Shown in pieces: positions 24,761 through 36,512 of a DNA stretch of 44,760 nt. The position numbers and the translations under genes are program-made. Each line of letters begins with the position of its first letter. Positions within the stretch are counted from its first letter, which is position 1. This stretch comes from Actinidia chinensis. Taxonomy: Eukaryota > Streptophyta > Magnoliopsida > Ericales > Actinidiaceae. Under the pieces are notes generated by a model. The model made no database searches. It saw only the letters and a list, made by a program, of their open reading frames with translations, and had not been told where the DNA came from. The stretch is from contig CM018903.1 of the NCBI GenBank assembly GCA_009663005.1, forward strand, positions 15,402,734 through 15,447,493. Reading direction: 5' to 3'.

Positions 24761-25122
24761 TCGAACGAGGGTTCCGAAGCCTTGTCCCCCAATGTAATTT
24801 TTTACAAGTTACTCGATTAAAACGCGAGAAGGGGTTAGCCGAGATGTTTTTTGAAGCTCTGAAATGCCTTCACTGCTTTAATCCAGTTGGCACTGGTTGA
24901 AAAATTCAAAGGAAAGCAGCCGAACTCGAACGAGGGTTCCGAGCTTGTCCAATGCAATTTTTTATAAGTTAACTCGATAAAAACACGAGAAGCAGTTAGC
25001 CAAGATGATTGAAGCTTCACTTCTCCGAACTGCATTCACTAGATATAATCTAGGTTCACTTGGTAGAAAAATCCAAGGGAAAGTTAGCCGAACTCGAACG
25101 ACGGTTCCGAGCCCGTCCAATG

Positions 25123-25278
25123 TAATTTTTTACAAGTTAACTCGATTAAAATGCGAGAACGGGTTAGCCGAGCTCGTTGTAAACTCCGAACTACCTTCAC
25201 TGGCTTTAATCCAACTGCATTTGGTAGAAAAATCCAAGGGATAGCTACCCAAATCGACGAGGGTCGAGCTCGTCCATA
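25123..25278. repeat. Satellite monomer type C2 (reference copy)
   Basis: A 156-bp copy; the missing bases lie mainly near its end. It shares the second half of type C (catttggtag, gatagctaccc) but reads gagctcgttgtaaactcc or gagcttgttgtaaactcc where C has gagttggttttaaactcc. In the 10-mer HOR, C2 and C occupy different, fixed slots, so the distinction is real rather than noise. Other copies lie near 10, 1785, 4210, 6410, 7215, 11352, 32520, 33470, 34255, 35865, 37650, 39205 and 40790. Confidence 0.82.
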
Positions 25279-25435
25279 TAATTTTTTACAAGTAACTCGA
25301 TTAAAACCGCGAAGCGGTAGCGAGCTGATTTAAAGCTCTGAACTGATTCAGTAGGACATAATCCAGGTTCACTTGGTAGAAAAATCCAAGGGAAAGTTAG
25401 TCGAACTCGAACGAGGGTTCCGAGCCCGTCCAATG

Positions 25436-25596
25436 TAATTTTTTACAAGTTAACCCGATTAAAATGCGAGAACGGGTTAGCCGAGTTGGTTTTAAACTCC
25501 GAACTGCCTTCACTGGCTTTAATCCAACTGCATTTGGTAGAAAAATCCAAGGGATAGCTACCCAAACTTGAACGAGGGTTCCAAGCTTGTCCAATA
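25436..25596. repeat. Satellite monomer type C (reference copy)
   Basis: An exactly 161-bp copy. Diagnostic words are atgcgagaacgggttag, gagttggttttaaactcc, aatccaactgcatttgg, gggatagctacccaaac and ggttccaagcttgtcc. The last word creates an 8-bp perfect palindrome, caagcttg (a HindIII site), that other types lack because they read ccgagcttg. C follows B in nearly every arrangement in the window. Confidence 0.92.
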
Positions 25597-27672
25597 TAAT
25601 ATTTTACAAGTTAACTCGATTAAAACGCGAGAAGGGGTTAGCTGAGTTGTTTTGAAGCTCTAAAACTGCCTTCATTGCTGTAATCCAGTTGACCATTGGT
25701 AGAAAAATCAGGCGAAAGCAAGCGAACTCGAAAACGAGGGGTCTGAGCTTGTCCAATGTAATTTTTTACAAGTTAACCTCGATTAAAAACACGAAGAAGC
25801 GGTTAGCCGAGATGATTCTGAAGCTCCGAAACTGCATTTAGTAAATATAATCCAGGTTCATTGGTAGAAAAATCCAAGGGAAAGTTAGCCGACTCGAACG
25901 AGGGTTCCGAGCCTCCAATGGAAGTTTTTTACAAGTTAACTCGCTTAAAATGCGGAGAACGGGTTAACTGAGTTGGTTTAAACTCCGAACTGCCTTCATT
26001 GGCTTTAACAACTGTATTGGTAGAAAAATCCAAGGGATAGCTACCCAAAACTTGACGAGGGTTCCAGCTTGTCCAATGTAATTTTTTACAAGTTAACTCA
26101 CATTAAAACGCGAGAAGGGGTACCGAAACTGGTTTGAAGCTCCGAACGGCCTTCCCTGCTTTATCCAGTTGCCTTGGTAGAACATCCAAGGGAAGCAAGC
26201 CGAACTCGAAGAGGGTTCCGAGCTTGTCCAATTAATTTTTTACAAGTTAACTCGATTCAAAACACCGAGAAGAGGTTAGCCGAGCTGATTGAAGCTCCGA
26301 ACTGCATCAGTAGATATAATCCGGTTCATTGGGAGAAAAATCCAAGGGAAATTAGCCGAACTCGAACGACGGTTCCGAGCCCGTCCAATGTTTAATTTTT
26401 TACAAGTTAACTCGATTAAAATGCGAGAACGGGTTAGCTGAGTTGGTTTTAAACTCCGAACTGCCTTCACTGGCTCTAATCCAACTGCATTTGGTAGAAA
26501 AATCCAAGGGATAGCTACCCAAACTTGAACGAGGGTCCAAGCTTGTCCAATGTTAATTTTTTACAAGTTCTAACTCAATTAAACTCGAGAAGGGGTTAGC
26601 GGAGGGTTTTAAAGCTCCTACTGATTTCACTGGCTTATAATCCAGTATGCACTTGATTAAAAATCCAAGGAAAGCTAGCGAACTCGAACAAGGGTTCCGA
26701 GCTTGGTCAATATACTTGTTTACAAGTTAAACTCGAATTAAAAGCGAGAAGGAGGTTAGGCGAACTGGTTTTAAGGCTCCGAATTGCCTTCACTCCTCAA
26801 ACCAGTTGCACTGGTTAGAAAAATCAATAGGAAAGCTAGCCGAACTCGACAAGGGTTCCGAGCCTGTCCCATGTGACTTTTTGACAAGTTACTCGACTAA
26901 AACGCGGAACGGGTTAGCCGAGCTGTTTTGAATCTCTGAACTGCCTTCATCGGGCTTTAATCCAGGGTGCAATTGGTAGAAAAACCAAGGGACGCAAGCC
27001 GAACTCGAACGAGGGTTCCGAGCTTATCCAATGTATTTTTACAATGTATACTCGATAAACACGAGAAGTGGTAGCCGGCTGATTTGAGCGCGAAACTGCA
27101 TTCAGTAGATATAATCCACGTTTACTTGGTAGAAAAATCCAAGGGAAAGTAGCCGAACTCGAACGAGGGTTCCGAGCCGTCCAATGTAATTTTTTACAGT
27201 TAACCCCCACGATTAAAATGCGAGAACGGGTTAGCACGAGTTATTTTTGAACACAAACTGCCTTCACTGGCTTTAACCAACTGCATGTGATAGAAAAATC
27301 CAGGGATAGCTACCCAAAACTAAACAAAGGGTTCCAGCTTGTCCAATGTAAGTTTTACAAGTTAACTCGATTAAAACGGAGAAAGGGTTAGCTGAACGGT
27401 TTGAAGCTCCGAACTGCCTTCAACTTTGCTTTACTCCAGTTGACACTTGGTAGGATAAAAATCGATAGGAAAGCTAGTCAAACTCGAACGAGGGTTCCGA
27501 GCTTGTCCAACGTAATTTTTAAAAGTTCACTCGATTAAAACGCGAGAAGGGGTTAGCCGAGCAAGTTTGAAGCTCTGAACTGCCTTCACAAGTTTTAATC
27601 CAGTTGTACTTGGCAGAAAAATCGATAGGAAAGCTAGCCGAACTCGAACGAGGGTTCCGAGCTTGTCGAATA

Positions 27673-27833
27673 TAATTTTTTACAAGCTAACTCGATTAAA
27701 ACGCGAGAAGGGGTTAGCCGAGCTGTTTTGAAGCTCTGAACTGCCTTCACTGGCTTTAATCCAGTTGCACTTGGTAGAAAATCCAAGGGAAAGCCAAGCC
27801 GAACGCGAACGAGGGTTCCGAGCTTGTCCAATG
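27673..27833. repeat. Satellite monomer type H (reference copy)
   Basis: An exactly 161-bp copy, near clean. Diagnostic words are ccgagctgttttgaagc, ctctgaactgccttc and aatccaagggaaagc, followed by caagcc or aagcc. It almost always stands immediately before a B monomer, so H-B is the most constant junction in the window. Confidence 0.85.
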
Positions 27834-28149
27834 TAATTTTTTACAAGTTACTCGATTAAACGCTAGAAGGGGTAGCCGCACTAGTTTTGAAGCTCCGAAC
27901 TGCTTCACTGGCTTAATCAGTTGCATTTAGTAGAAAATCGATAAAAAGCTAGCCGACTTCGAACAGGTTCCAAGCCTGTCCAATGTAATTTTTTAAAGTT
28001 TAACTACTCGATTAAAACGCGAGAAGGGGTTAGCCGAGCTGTTTTGAAACTCTGAACTGCCTTCACTGTCTTTATCCAGTTGCCGCTTGGTATAAAAATC
28101 CAAGGGAAAGCAAGCCGAACTCCGAACGAGGGTTCCGATCTTTCCAATG

Positions 28150-31100
28150 TAATTTTTTAGCAAGTTAACTCGATTAAAAACCGAGAAGCGGTTAGCCGAG
28201 CTGATGTTTAGCTGCCCGACTGCAATTCAGTCGATATATCCAGGTTCACTTTGGTAGAACAATCAAGGAAAGTTAGGCCGAACTCGAACGAGTGTTCCGA
28301 GCCCGTCCAAATGTAATATTTACCATTTACTCGATTAAATTCGAGAAGGGTTAGCCGAGTTGGTTTAAATTCCGAACTACCTTCACTGGCTTTAATCAAC
28401 TGCATTTGGTAGAAAAATCCAATGAATGGATAGCCACCCAACTGAACGAGGGTTCCAGCTTGTCCAATGTAGTTATTTTTTACAAGTTTAACCTCCAATT
28501 AAAACTCGAGAAGGGGTTAGCTAGCTTGTTTTAAAGCTCCTAACTGATTTCACTGTCCTTTAATCCAAGTTTGCACTTGATAGAAAAATCCAAGGGAAAG
28601 CTAGCCGAACTCGAACGAGGGTTCCGAGCTTGTCCATATAATTTTTTAAAGTTAACAACTCTCGCTTAATGCGAGAAGGGGTTAGGCGGAACTGGTTTGA
28701 AAGCTCCCGAATTGCCTTCACTTCCATAATCCAGTTTGCCTTGAGAAAAATCAATAGGAAAAGCCTCGCCGAAACTCGAACAGGGTTCCGAGCCCTTTCC
28801 AATGTAATTTTTTACAAGTTAACAACTCAATTAAAACGCGAGAAGGGGTTCGCCGAGCTGTTTTGAAGCCTCTGAACTCCTTCCTGGTTTTAATCCAGTT
28901 GGCACTTGGTTTGAAAAATCCAGGGAAAAGCAGTCTAACTCAAGAGAGGTCCGAGCTGTCCAATAATAATTTTTTACAAGTTCACTCGAGTAAAAACGCG
29001 AGAAGGGGTTAGCCCCGAGCTGGTTTTTGAAACTCGGAACTGCCTCACTGGCTTTAATCCAGTTGCGCTTGGTAGTAAATCCAAGGGAGCAAGCCGAACT
29101 CCGAATGAGGGTTCCTAGCTTGTCCATATAATTTTTTACAAGTTACAACTCGATTAAAACACGAAAGCGGTTAGGCCAGCTGATTTGAAGCTCCGAACTG
29201 CTTCACTATATAATAATCCAGGTTCACTTGGTAAAGAATCAAAAGGGAAAATTACCGGGAACTCGAACGAGGGTTCCGTGCCCGTCCAATGTAATTATTT
29301 ACAAGTTAACTCGATTAAAGGCCGAGAATGGGTTAGCCTAATTGGTTTAAACTCCGAACTAAGGACCTTCACTGGCCTTTTAATCGCAACTGCATTTGGT
29401 AGAAAATCCAAGGATAGCTACCCAAACTTGAACTAGGGTTCCAAAGCTTGTTCCAATGTAATTTTTTATCAAGTTAACTCAATTAAACCCGAGAAGGGGT
29501 TAGCTTAGGCTGTTTTTCAATAAAGCTCCCAACTGATTTCACTGGCTTTAATCATTGCAACTTGAATAGAAAAAAAAATCCAAGGGAAAGCTAAGCCGAA
29601 CTCCGAACGGGTTCCTAGCTTGTCCAATATAATTTTTTACAAGTTAACTCGATTAAAATGCGAGAAGGGGTTAGGCGAACTGGTTTGAAGCTAGCTCCGC
29701 ATTGCCTTCACTTCCATAATCCAGGTGCACTTGGTAAAAAAATCAATAGGAAAACTATCCGAACTCGACGAGGGTTCCCGCGCCTGTCCAATGTAATTTT
29801 TTTAAGCAATCTAACACTCGATTACAACGCTAGAAGGGGTTAGCCGAGCCTGTTTGAAGCGCTGACTGCTTTCACTGGCTTTAATTCCAGTGGCACTTGG
29901 TAGCGAAATCCAAGAAAGCAAGCCGAACTCGAACGAGGGTTCCGAGCTTGCCATGTAATTTTTTTACAATTAACTCGATTAAAACTTTAGAAGCGGTTAT
30001 CCGGCTGATTTGAAGCTTCGACCGCATTCACTAGATATAATCCAGTTCACTTGGTAGACAAATCAAAGGGAAAGTTAGCCGAACTCGAACGAGGGTTCCG
30101 AGCTTGTCCAATGTTAATTTTTTTACAATTAACTCGATTAAAACGCGATAAGGGGTTAGCCGAGACTAGTTTTGAAGCTCCGAACTCTGCCTTCACTGGC
30201 TTAATCCAGTTGCCTTGGTAAGAAAAACAAGAAGCTACTCGAACTCAAAGAGGGTTGCGAGCTGTCCAATGTATTTTTTACAAGTGTAATCGAATAAAAT
30301 GCGAGAAGGGTTTAGCCGAGCTAGTTTTGAAGCTCCGAACTTGCATTTCAATGCTTTAATCCGTTGCACTTAGTAGAAAATCGATAAGAAAGATAGCCGC
30401 ACTCGAACGGGGTTCCGAGCCTGTCCAATATAAGTTTTTATTTACAATTTTAAACTCGATTAAATGCGAGAAGGGTTTAGCCGAGCTGTTTTGAAGCTCC
30501 AAACGGCCTTCACTGGCTTAATCCAGTTCCTTGGTAAAAAAAAATCCAAGGAAAGCAAGCCGAACTCGAACGGAGTTCCGATCTTGTCCAATTTAATTTT
30601 TTTCAAGTAACTCAATTAAAACGCGAGAAAGGGTTCGCCGAGCTAGTTTGAAGCTCCGCACTGCCTTCACTGGCTTATTCCAGTTGCACTTGGTAGAAAA
30701 TCAATAGGGAAAGCTACTTCGAACTCTAAAGAGGTTCCGAGCGTAGCGATTTAATTTTTTACAAGTTAACGCGATAAAATGCGAGACAAGGTTAGTCCAA
30801 CTGGTTTGAAGCTCCGAAACTGCCTTCGCTTGCTTTAATCTAGTTTGCACTTGGTAAGAAAAATCAATAGGAAAGTTAGCTGAATCGAACAAGGGTTCCG
30901 AGCCTGTCACTATAATTTTTTACAAGTTAACTTCGATAAAATTCGAGAAGGGGTTAGACAGCTGTTTTGAAGCTCCGAACTTGCCTTCCCTGGCTTTCAT
31001 CCAGTTCACTGGTAGAAAAATCCAAGGAAACGCAAGCTCGAACTCGAACGAGGGTTTTCCAGCTTGTCCAATGTAATTTTTACAGTTAACTCGATTAAAA

Positions 31101-33147
31101 CGCGAAGAAGGGGTTACCGAACTAGTTTTGAAGGCTCCGAACTGCATTCACTGGCTTATCCAGTTTCACTTAGTAGAAAATCGATAAGAAAGATAGCCGA
31201 ACACTACAGGGTTTCCAAGCCTGTCCACTGCTAATTTTTTTACGTTAACTCGATTAAAACGCGAGAAGGGTTTAGCCGAGCTGTTTTGAAACTCTGAACT
31301 GCCTCACTGTCTTTTAATCCAGTTGCGCTTGGTAAAAAAAATAAATCCAAGGGAAAGGCCAAGCGAACTCGAACGGGGTTCGAGCTTGTCCAATGTAATT
31401 TTTTAACAAGTTAACTCGATTAAAACACGAGAAGCGGTTAGCCGCTAATTTTAAGCCCGAACTGCATTCAGTAGATATATCCAGGTTCCTGGTAGAAATC
31501 AAGGGAAAGTTAGCCAACTCGAACGAGGGTTCCGAGCCCGTCATGTATATTTACAAGTTACTAACCGATTAAAAATGCGAAACGGGTTTAGCCAGTTGGT
31601 TTTAAATTCCGAACTGGGCCCTCACTGGTTTATCCAACTGCATTTGGTAGAAAAATCCAAGGGATAGCTACCCAAACTTGAACGAGGGTTCCAAGCTTGT
31701 CCAATGTAATTTTTTACAAGTTAACTCAATTAAAACTCGAGAAGGGGTTAGCTGAGCTGTTTTAAAGCTCCTAACTGATTTCACTGGCTTTAATCCAGTT
31801 GCACTTGATAGAAAAATCCAAGGGAAAGCTAGCCGAACTCGACGATGTGTTCCAGCTTGTCAATATATTTTTTTACTTACAAGTACTCGATTAAAATGCG
31901 AGAAGGGTTTAGGCGAAGCGGTTTAAAGCTCTGATTGCTTCACTTCCATAAATCTAGTTTGTGTGGGCAGTTCTGGTAGAGAAATCAATAGTAAACTAGC
32001 CGAACTCGACCTGGGTCCGAGCCTTCCAATGTAATTTTTTACAAGTTAACTCGATTAAAACGCAGAAGGGGTTAGCCGAGCTAACTTTGAGCTCTGAACT
32101 GCCTTCGACTGTTTAATCCAGTTGCACTTGGTTGAAAATCCAAGGGAAGCAAGTCGAACTCAAACGTAGAGTTCCGAGCTTGTCCATATAATTTTTTACA
32201 AGTTTTAAACTCTATTAAACGCGAGAAGGGGTTAGCCATCTTTTTTGAAACTCTGAACTGCCTTCACTGCTTTAATGCCAGTTGCGCTTGGTAGAAAAAT
32301 CCAAGGGAAAGCCCAGCCGAACTCGAACGAGGGTTCCGAGCTTGTCCAATATAATTTTTACAGTTAACTCGATTAAAACACGAGAAGCGGTTAGCCGAGC
32401 TGATTTGAAGCTGCCGGAACTACATGCATTCACTAGATATAATCCAGGTTTCCCTTGGTAGAAAATCCAAGTACATTAGCCGAACTCGAACGACGGTTCG
32501 ATCCTGTCCAATGTAATTTTTTACAAGTTACTCGATTAAAATGGCGAAACGGGTTACCGAGCTTGTTGTAAACGCCGAACTCCTTCACGTCTGGCTTTAA
32601 TCCAACTGCATTTGGTAGAAAAAAAAATCCAGGGATAGCGACCAAACTTGAACGAGGGTCCAAGCTTATTCCCATGTAACATTTTAACAAGTTACTCGAT
32701 TAAAAATGGAGAAGGGGTTTCCCGAGCTTTTTTAAGCTCTGAACTGCCTTCATTGCTTAATCCAGTTGCACTTGGGTAGAAACTCCAAGGGAAAGCAAGC
32801 CGAACTCGAACGAGGGTTTCTGAGCTTGTTCCAATGTAATTTTTACAGTTGACTCGATAAAACACGAGAAGCGATTGCCGAGCTGATTTGAAGCTCCGAA
32901 CTACATTCAGTAGATATAATCCAGGTTCACGTTGGTAGAAAAATCAAGGGAAATTAGCCAACTCGAACGAGGGTTCCGTGCCCGTCCAATGTAATTTTTT
33001 TTACAGTTAACACTCTATTAAAATCGAGAACGGGTTAGCCGATTGGTTTAAATCCGACTACCTTCACTGGCTTTATCCAACTGCATTGGTAAAAAATCCA
33101 AGGCTAGCGACCCAAACTTGAACGAGGGTTACCAAGCTTGTCCAATG
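28150..33147. repeat. 6-mer B-C-D-E-H-H and broken versions
   Basis: Copies B-C-D-E-H-H start at 28150 and 31396, and a five-unit B-C-D-E-H starts at 29129. Between 29956 and 31395 the order changes to B-A-F-H-A-G-H-F-H, which looks like material from the 8- or 10-mer family. From 32352 it continues B-C2-H and B-C. This 6-mer differs from the one at 16.9-23.7 kb: D-E-H-H replaces G1-x-y-H. Confidence 0.7.
31707..31865. repeat. Satellite monomer type D (reference copy)
   Basis: A 159-bp copy, clean over most of its length. Diagnostic words are aattaaaactcgagaagg (with a XhoI-type CTCGAG), gctgagctgttttaaagc, ctcctaactgatttcactgg and gcacttgatagaaa. It forms the 3-mer D-B-C at 9.6-12.0 kb. Elsewhere it comes after C and before E, for example at 28.5, 29.5, 31.7, 36.5, 41.4, 42.7 and 44.0 kb. 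Confidence 0.9.
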
Positions 33148-34091
33148 TAATTTTGTGTACAGTTAACTCAATAAAACTCGAGAAGGGGTTTAGCTGACTG
33201 TTTTAAAGCTCCTAGCCTGATTCATTGGCTTTAATCCAGTTGCACTTGATAGAAAAAATCCAAGGGAAAGCTAGCCGACCTCGAACGAGGGTTCCGAGCT
33301 CTTGTCCAATAATTTTTTTTAGCAAGTTAACGCGATAAAATTGCGAGAAGGGGTTAGCCGACTGATTGAAGCTCCGAACTGCATTACTAGATATATCGGT
33401 TCACTTGGTAGAAAAATCCAAGGGACAGTTAGCCGAACTCGAACTACGTTGCCGAGCCTGTCAATGTAATTTTTTACAAGTTAACCTCGATTAAATGCGA
33501 GAACGAGTTTTAGCCGAGCTTGTTGTAAACTCCGAACTACCTTTCATGGCTTTAATCCAACTGCATTTGGTAGAAAAATCCAGGATAGCTACCCAAACTT
33601 GAACGAGGGTCAGCTTATCCAATGTAATATTTTTACAAGTTAACTCGATTAAAATGCGAGAAGGGGTTAGCCCGAGCTATTTGAAGCTCTGACTGCCTTC
33701 ACTGGCGTTTAATCCATTCCGTGGTAAAAAATCAAGGGAAAGCAGGCCGAACTTCGAACGAGGGTTCTGAGCTTGTCCAATGTAATTTTTTAACAAGTTG
33801 ACTCGATTAAAACACGAGAACGTTCGCCGATCTGATTTGAAGCGCCGAACTTTCAGTAGATTAAACCAGGTTCACTTGGTTAGAAAACTCACAGGGAAAG
33901 TTAGGCCGAACTCGCACGAGGGTTCCGAGCTTGTCCATGTAATTTTTTACAGTTAACTCAATTAAACTCGCGAAGGGTTAGCGGGCTGTTTTAAAGCTCC
34001 TAGACTGATTTCATGGCTTTATCCAGTTGCACGTGATAGAAAATCCAAGGAAACTAAGCCGAACTCGAACGAGGGTTCCGACTTGTCCAAA
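33148..34091. repeat. Five-unit repeat with an E/B hybrid monomer
   Basis: The order D-(E/B)-C2-H-B begins at 33148 and D-(E/B)-C2-H-B begins again at 33940, a spacing of 792 bp (about 5 x 159). The second copy runs on into the 10-mer block. The E/B unit begins with a type E start (gcgagaaggggtt) instead of the B start (acacgagaagcgg) and then has the B body gctgatttgaag with ctagatata. Both copies share the same hybrid, so it was probably duplicated once formed. Confidence 0.65.
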
Positions 34092-36473
34092 TAATTTTTT
34101 ACAATTAAGCTCGTTAAAAGGCGAGAAGGGGTTCGCCGAGCTGATTTGAGCTCCGAACTGCATTCACTAAGATATAATAATCCAGTCACTTGGTAAGAAA
34201 AATCCAAATGGACAGTTAGCCGAACTCGAACGACGGTTCCGAGCCTGTCCAATGTAATTTTTTACAAGTTAACTCGATTAAATGCGAGAACGGTTAGCCG
34301 AGGCTTGTTGTAAACTCCCACACTAAACCTTCACTGGCTTTAATCCAACTGCATTGGTAGAAAAGATCCCAAGGGATATCTACCCACACTTTAAAACGAT
34401 GGTCCGAAGCTTATCCAATGTATATGTTACAAGTTAACTCGATTACACATGCGAAAGGTTTAGCCGAGCTATTTGAAGCTCTGAACTGCCTTCGTTGGCT
34501 TTAAAATCCAGTTGCACTGGTAGAAAAATCCAAGGGAAAAGCAAGCCGAACTCGAACGAGGTTCTGAGCTTGTCCAATGTAATTTTTTACAGTTGACTCA
34601 TAAACACGAGAAGCGATTAGCCGAGCTATTTGAAGCTATCCGAACTGCATTCATAGATATAATCCAGTTCACTTGTAGAAAAATCAAGGGAAAGTTTAGC
34701 CGAACTCCGAAACGAGGTTCCGAGCCCGTCCAATGTAATTTTTACAAGTTAACTCGATTAAATGCGAGAACGGGTTAGCTCGAGTTGTTTTTTAAATTCC
34801 GAACGTTGCCTTCACTGGCTTTATATCCAACTACATTGGTAAAAATCCACGGGATGCTACCCAACTGAACGAGGGTTCAAGCTTGTCAATGTAATTTTTT
34901 ACAAGTTAACTCTATTAAAACGGCAAGAAAGGGTTAGCCGAACTGGTTTGAAGCTCCGAACTGCCTTCACTGATTTAATCTAGTTGCCACTTGTAGAAAA
35001 ATCGATTGGAAAGCTCGCCGAACTCGAAAAGGGGTTCCGATCTTTAATCCATAATATTTTTTACAAGTTAACTCGATTAAAACCGAGAAGGGATTAGCGA
35101 GCTAGTTGGAATGCTCCGACTTTCTCACTGGCTTTAATCCATTGCACTTGGTAGAAAAATCAATGGAAAGCTACTACACCTCGAACCGAAAGAGGGTTCC
35201 GCGCTTATCGAATTCAATTTTTTACAGTTAATCGATTCCAAAATCGAGAAAGGTTAGCCTAACTGGTTTGAAGCTCCGAAACTCTTGCCTTCGCTTGCTT
35301 TATCTAAGTTTTGCCTTGGTAGAAAAATCAATAGGAAAGCCTAGCCGAACTCGAATGAGGATTCCGAGCTGTCCAATGATTTTTACAAGTTACGCCTCGA
35401 ATAAAACGCGAGAATGTTAGCCGCGCTAGGTTGAAGCTCCGACTGCATTCACTGGCTTTAATCCAGTTGCAACTTAGTAAAAAATCGATAAGAAGATAGG
35501 CCGAACTCGAACGAGGGTGTTCCGACCTGTCCAATGTAAGTTTTTACAGTTAACTCGAGTAAATGCGAGAAGGGCTTAGACGAGCTGTTTGAAGCTCCGA
35601 ACTGCCGTCACTGGCTTTAATCCTAGTTGCACTTGGTAGAAAAATCCAAGGGCAAGCAAGCCAACTCGAAACAGGGTTTCCAGCCTTGTCAATGTAATTT
35701 TTACAAGTTAACTCGATTAAACCGAGAAGCGGTTAAGCCGACTGATTTGCAAGCTCCGCAACTGCATTCACTTATATAATCCAGTTTCACTGGTAGAAAA
35801 ATCCAAGGGACAGTTTAGCCGACTCGAACGACGGTTCCGAGCCTGTCCAATGTAATTTTTTAAAGTAACTCGATTAAAAATGCCGAGAACGGGTTACGAG
35901 CTTGTTGTAAACTCCGAAACTACCTTTCAAACCTTCCTGGCTTTAAATCCCAACGCATGGGTAGAAAAATCCAAGGGATAGCTACCCCAACTGACTCGAG
36001 GGTCCAAGCTTATCAATGTGAATATTTTAACAAGTTAACTCGATTAAAATGGAGAATGGTTTAGGCGAGCTGTTTTGAAGCTCTTAAACTGCCGTCCACT
36101 TGCTTTAATCCAGTTGCCACTTGGTAGAAAAATCCAAGGGAAAGCAACCGACTCGAAACGAGGGTTCTGAGCTGGACAATGTCATTTTTTTTACAAGTTG
36201 ACTCGATAAAACACAAGAAGCGTTTTAGCCGAGCCTGATTTTAAGTCCGAACTGCATTCGTAGATAGATCCAGGTTCACTTGGTAAGAAAATCAAATGGG
36301 AAAGTTAAGCCGAACTCGAACTAGGGTCGATCTGTCCACTGTATTTTTACAAGTTAACTTCGATTAAAATGCGAGAACGGGTTAGCGAGTTGGTTTTAAA
36401 CTCCAACCTACCTTCACTGGCTTTAATCCAACTGCATTTGGTAGAAAAATCCAAGGGATACTACCCAAACTTG

Positions 36474-36512
36474 AAAAAGAAGAAAAGAAGAATGAAATAA
36501 AGAACCCGGGCG
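36474..36512. other. Short non-satellite insertion, 35 to 40 bases
   Basis: A type C monomer reads normally to cccaaacttgaa and resumes at ggggttccaagcttgtcc. Between them lies aaagaagaaaagaagaatga, then aataaagaacccgggcg, in place of the four to six bases cgaggg. It is the only stretch I found that is neither satellite nor a simple homopolymer expansion. It is too short to assign to any element. Confidence 0.75.

Larger units (their letters stand above)
24761..28149. repeat. Short B-C units in mixed order
   Basis: Monomer order after the F-like fragment is H-B-C2, B-C-H, B-C-(G1/H hybrid), B-C-D-E-H, B-C-G1-A-H-F-H. The first part is close to a 3-mer of about 480 bp (B near 25041, 25349, 25845 and 26312), with one two-unit spacing. 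C at 25436-25596 and H at 27673-27833 are clean reference copies. No non-satellite DNA was seen. Confidence 0.7.

Noticed and set aside
24594..24797. Open frame running through the N gap
   Set aside because: A frame across 100 unknown bases is meaningless; both flanks are satellite.
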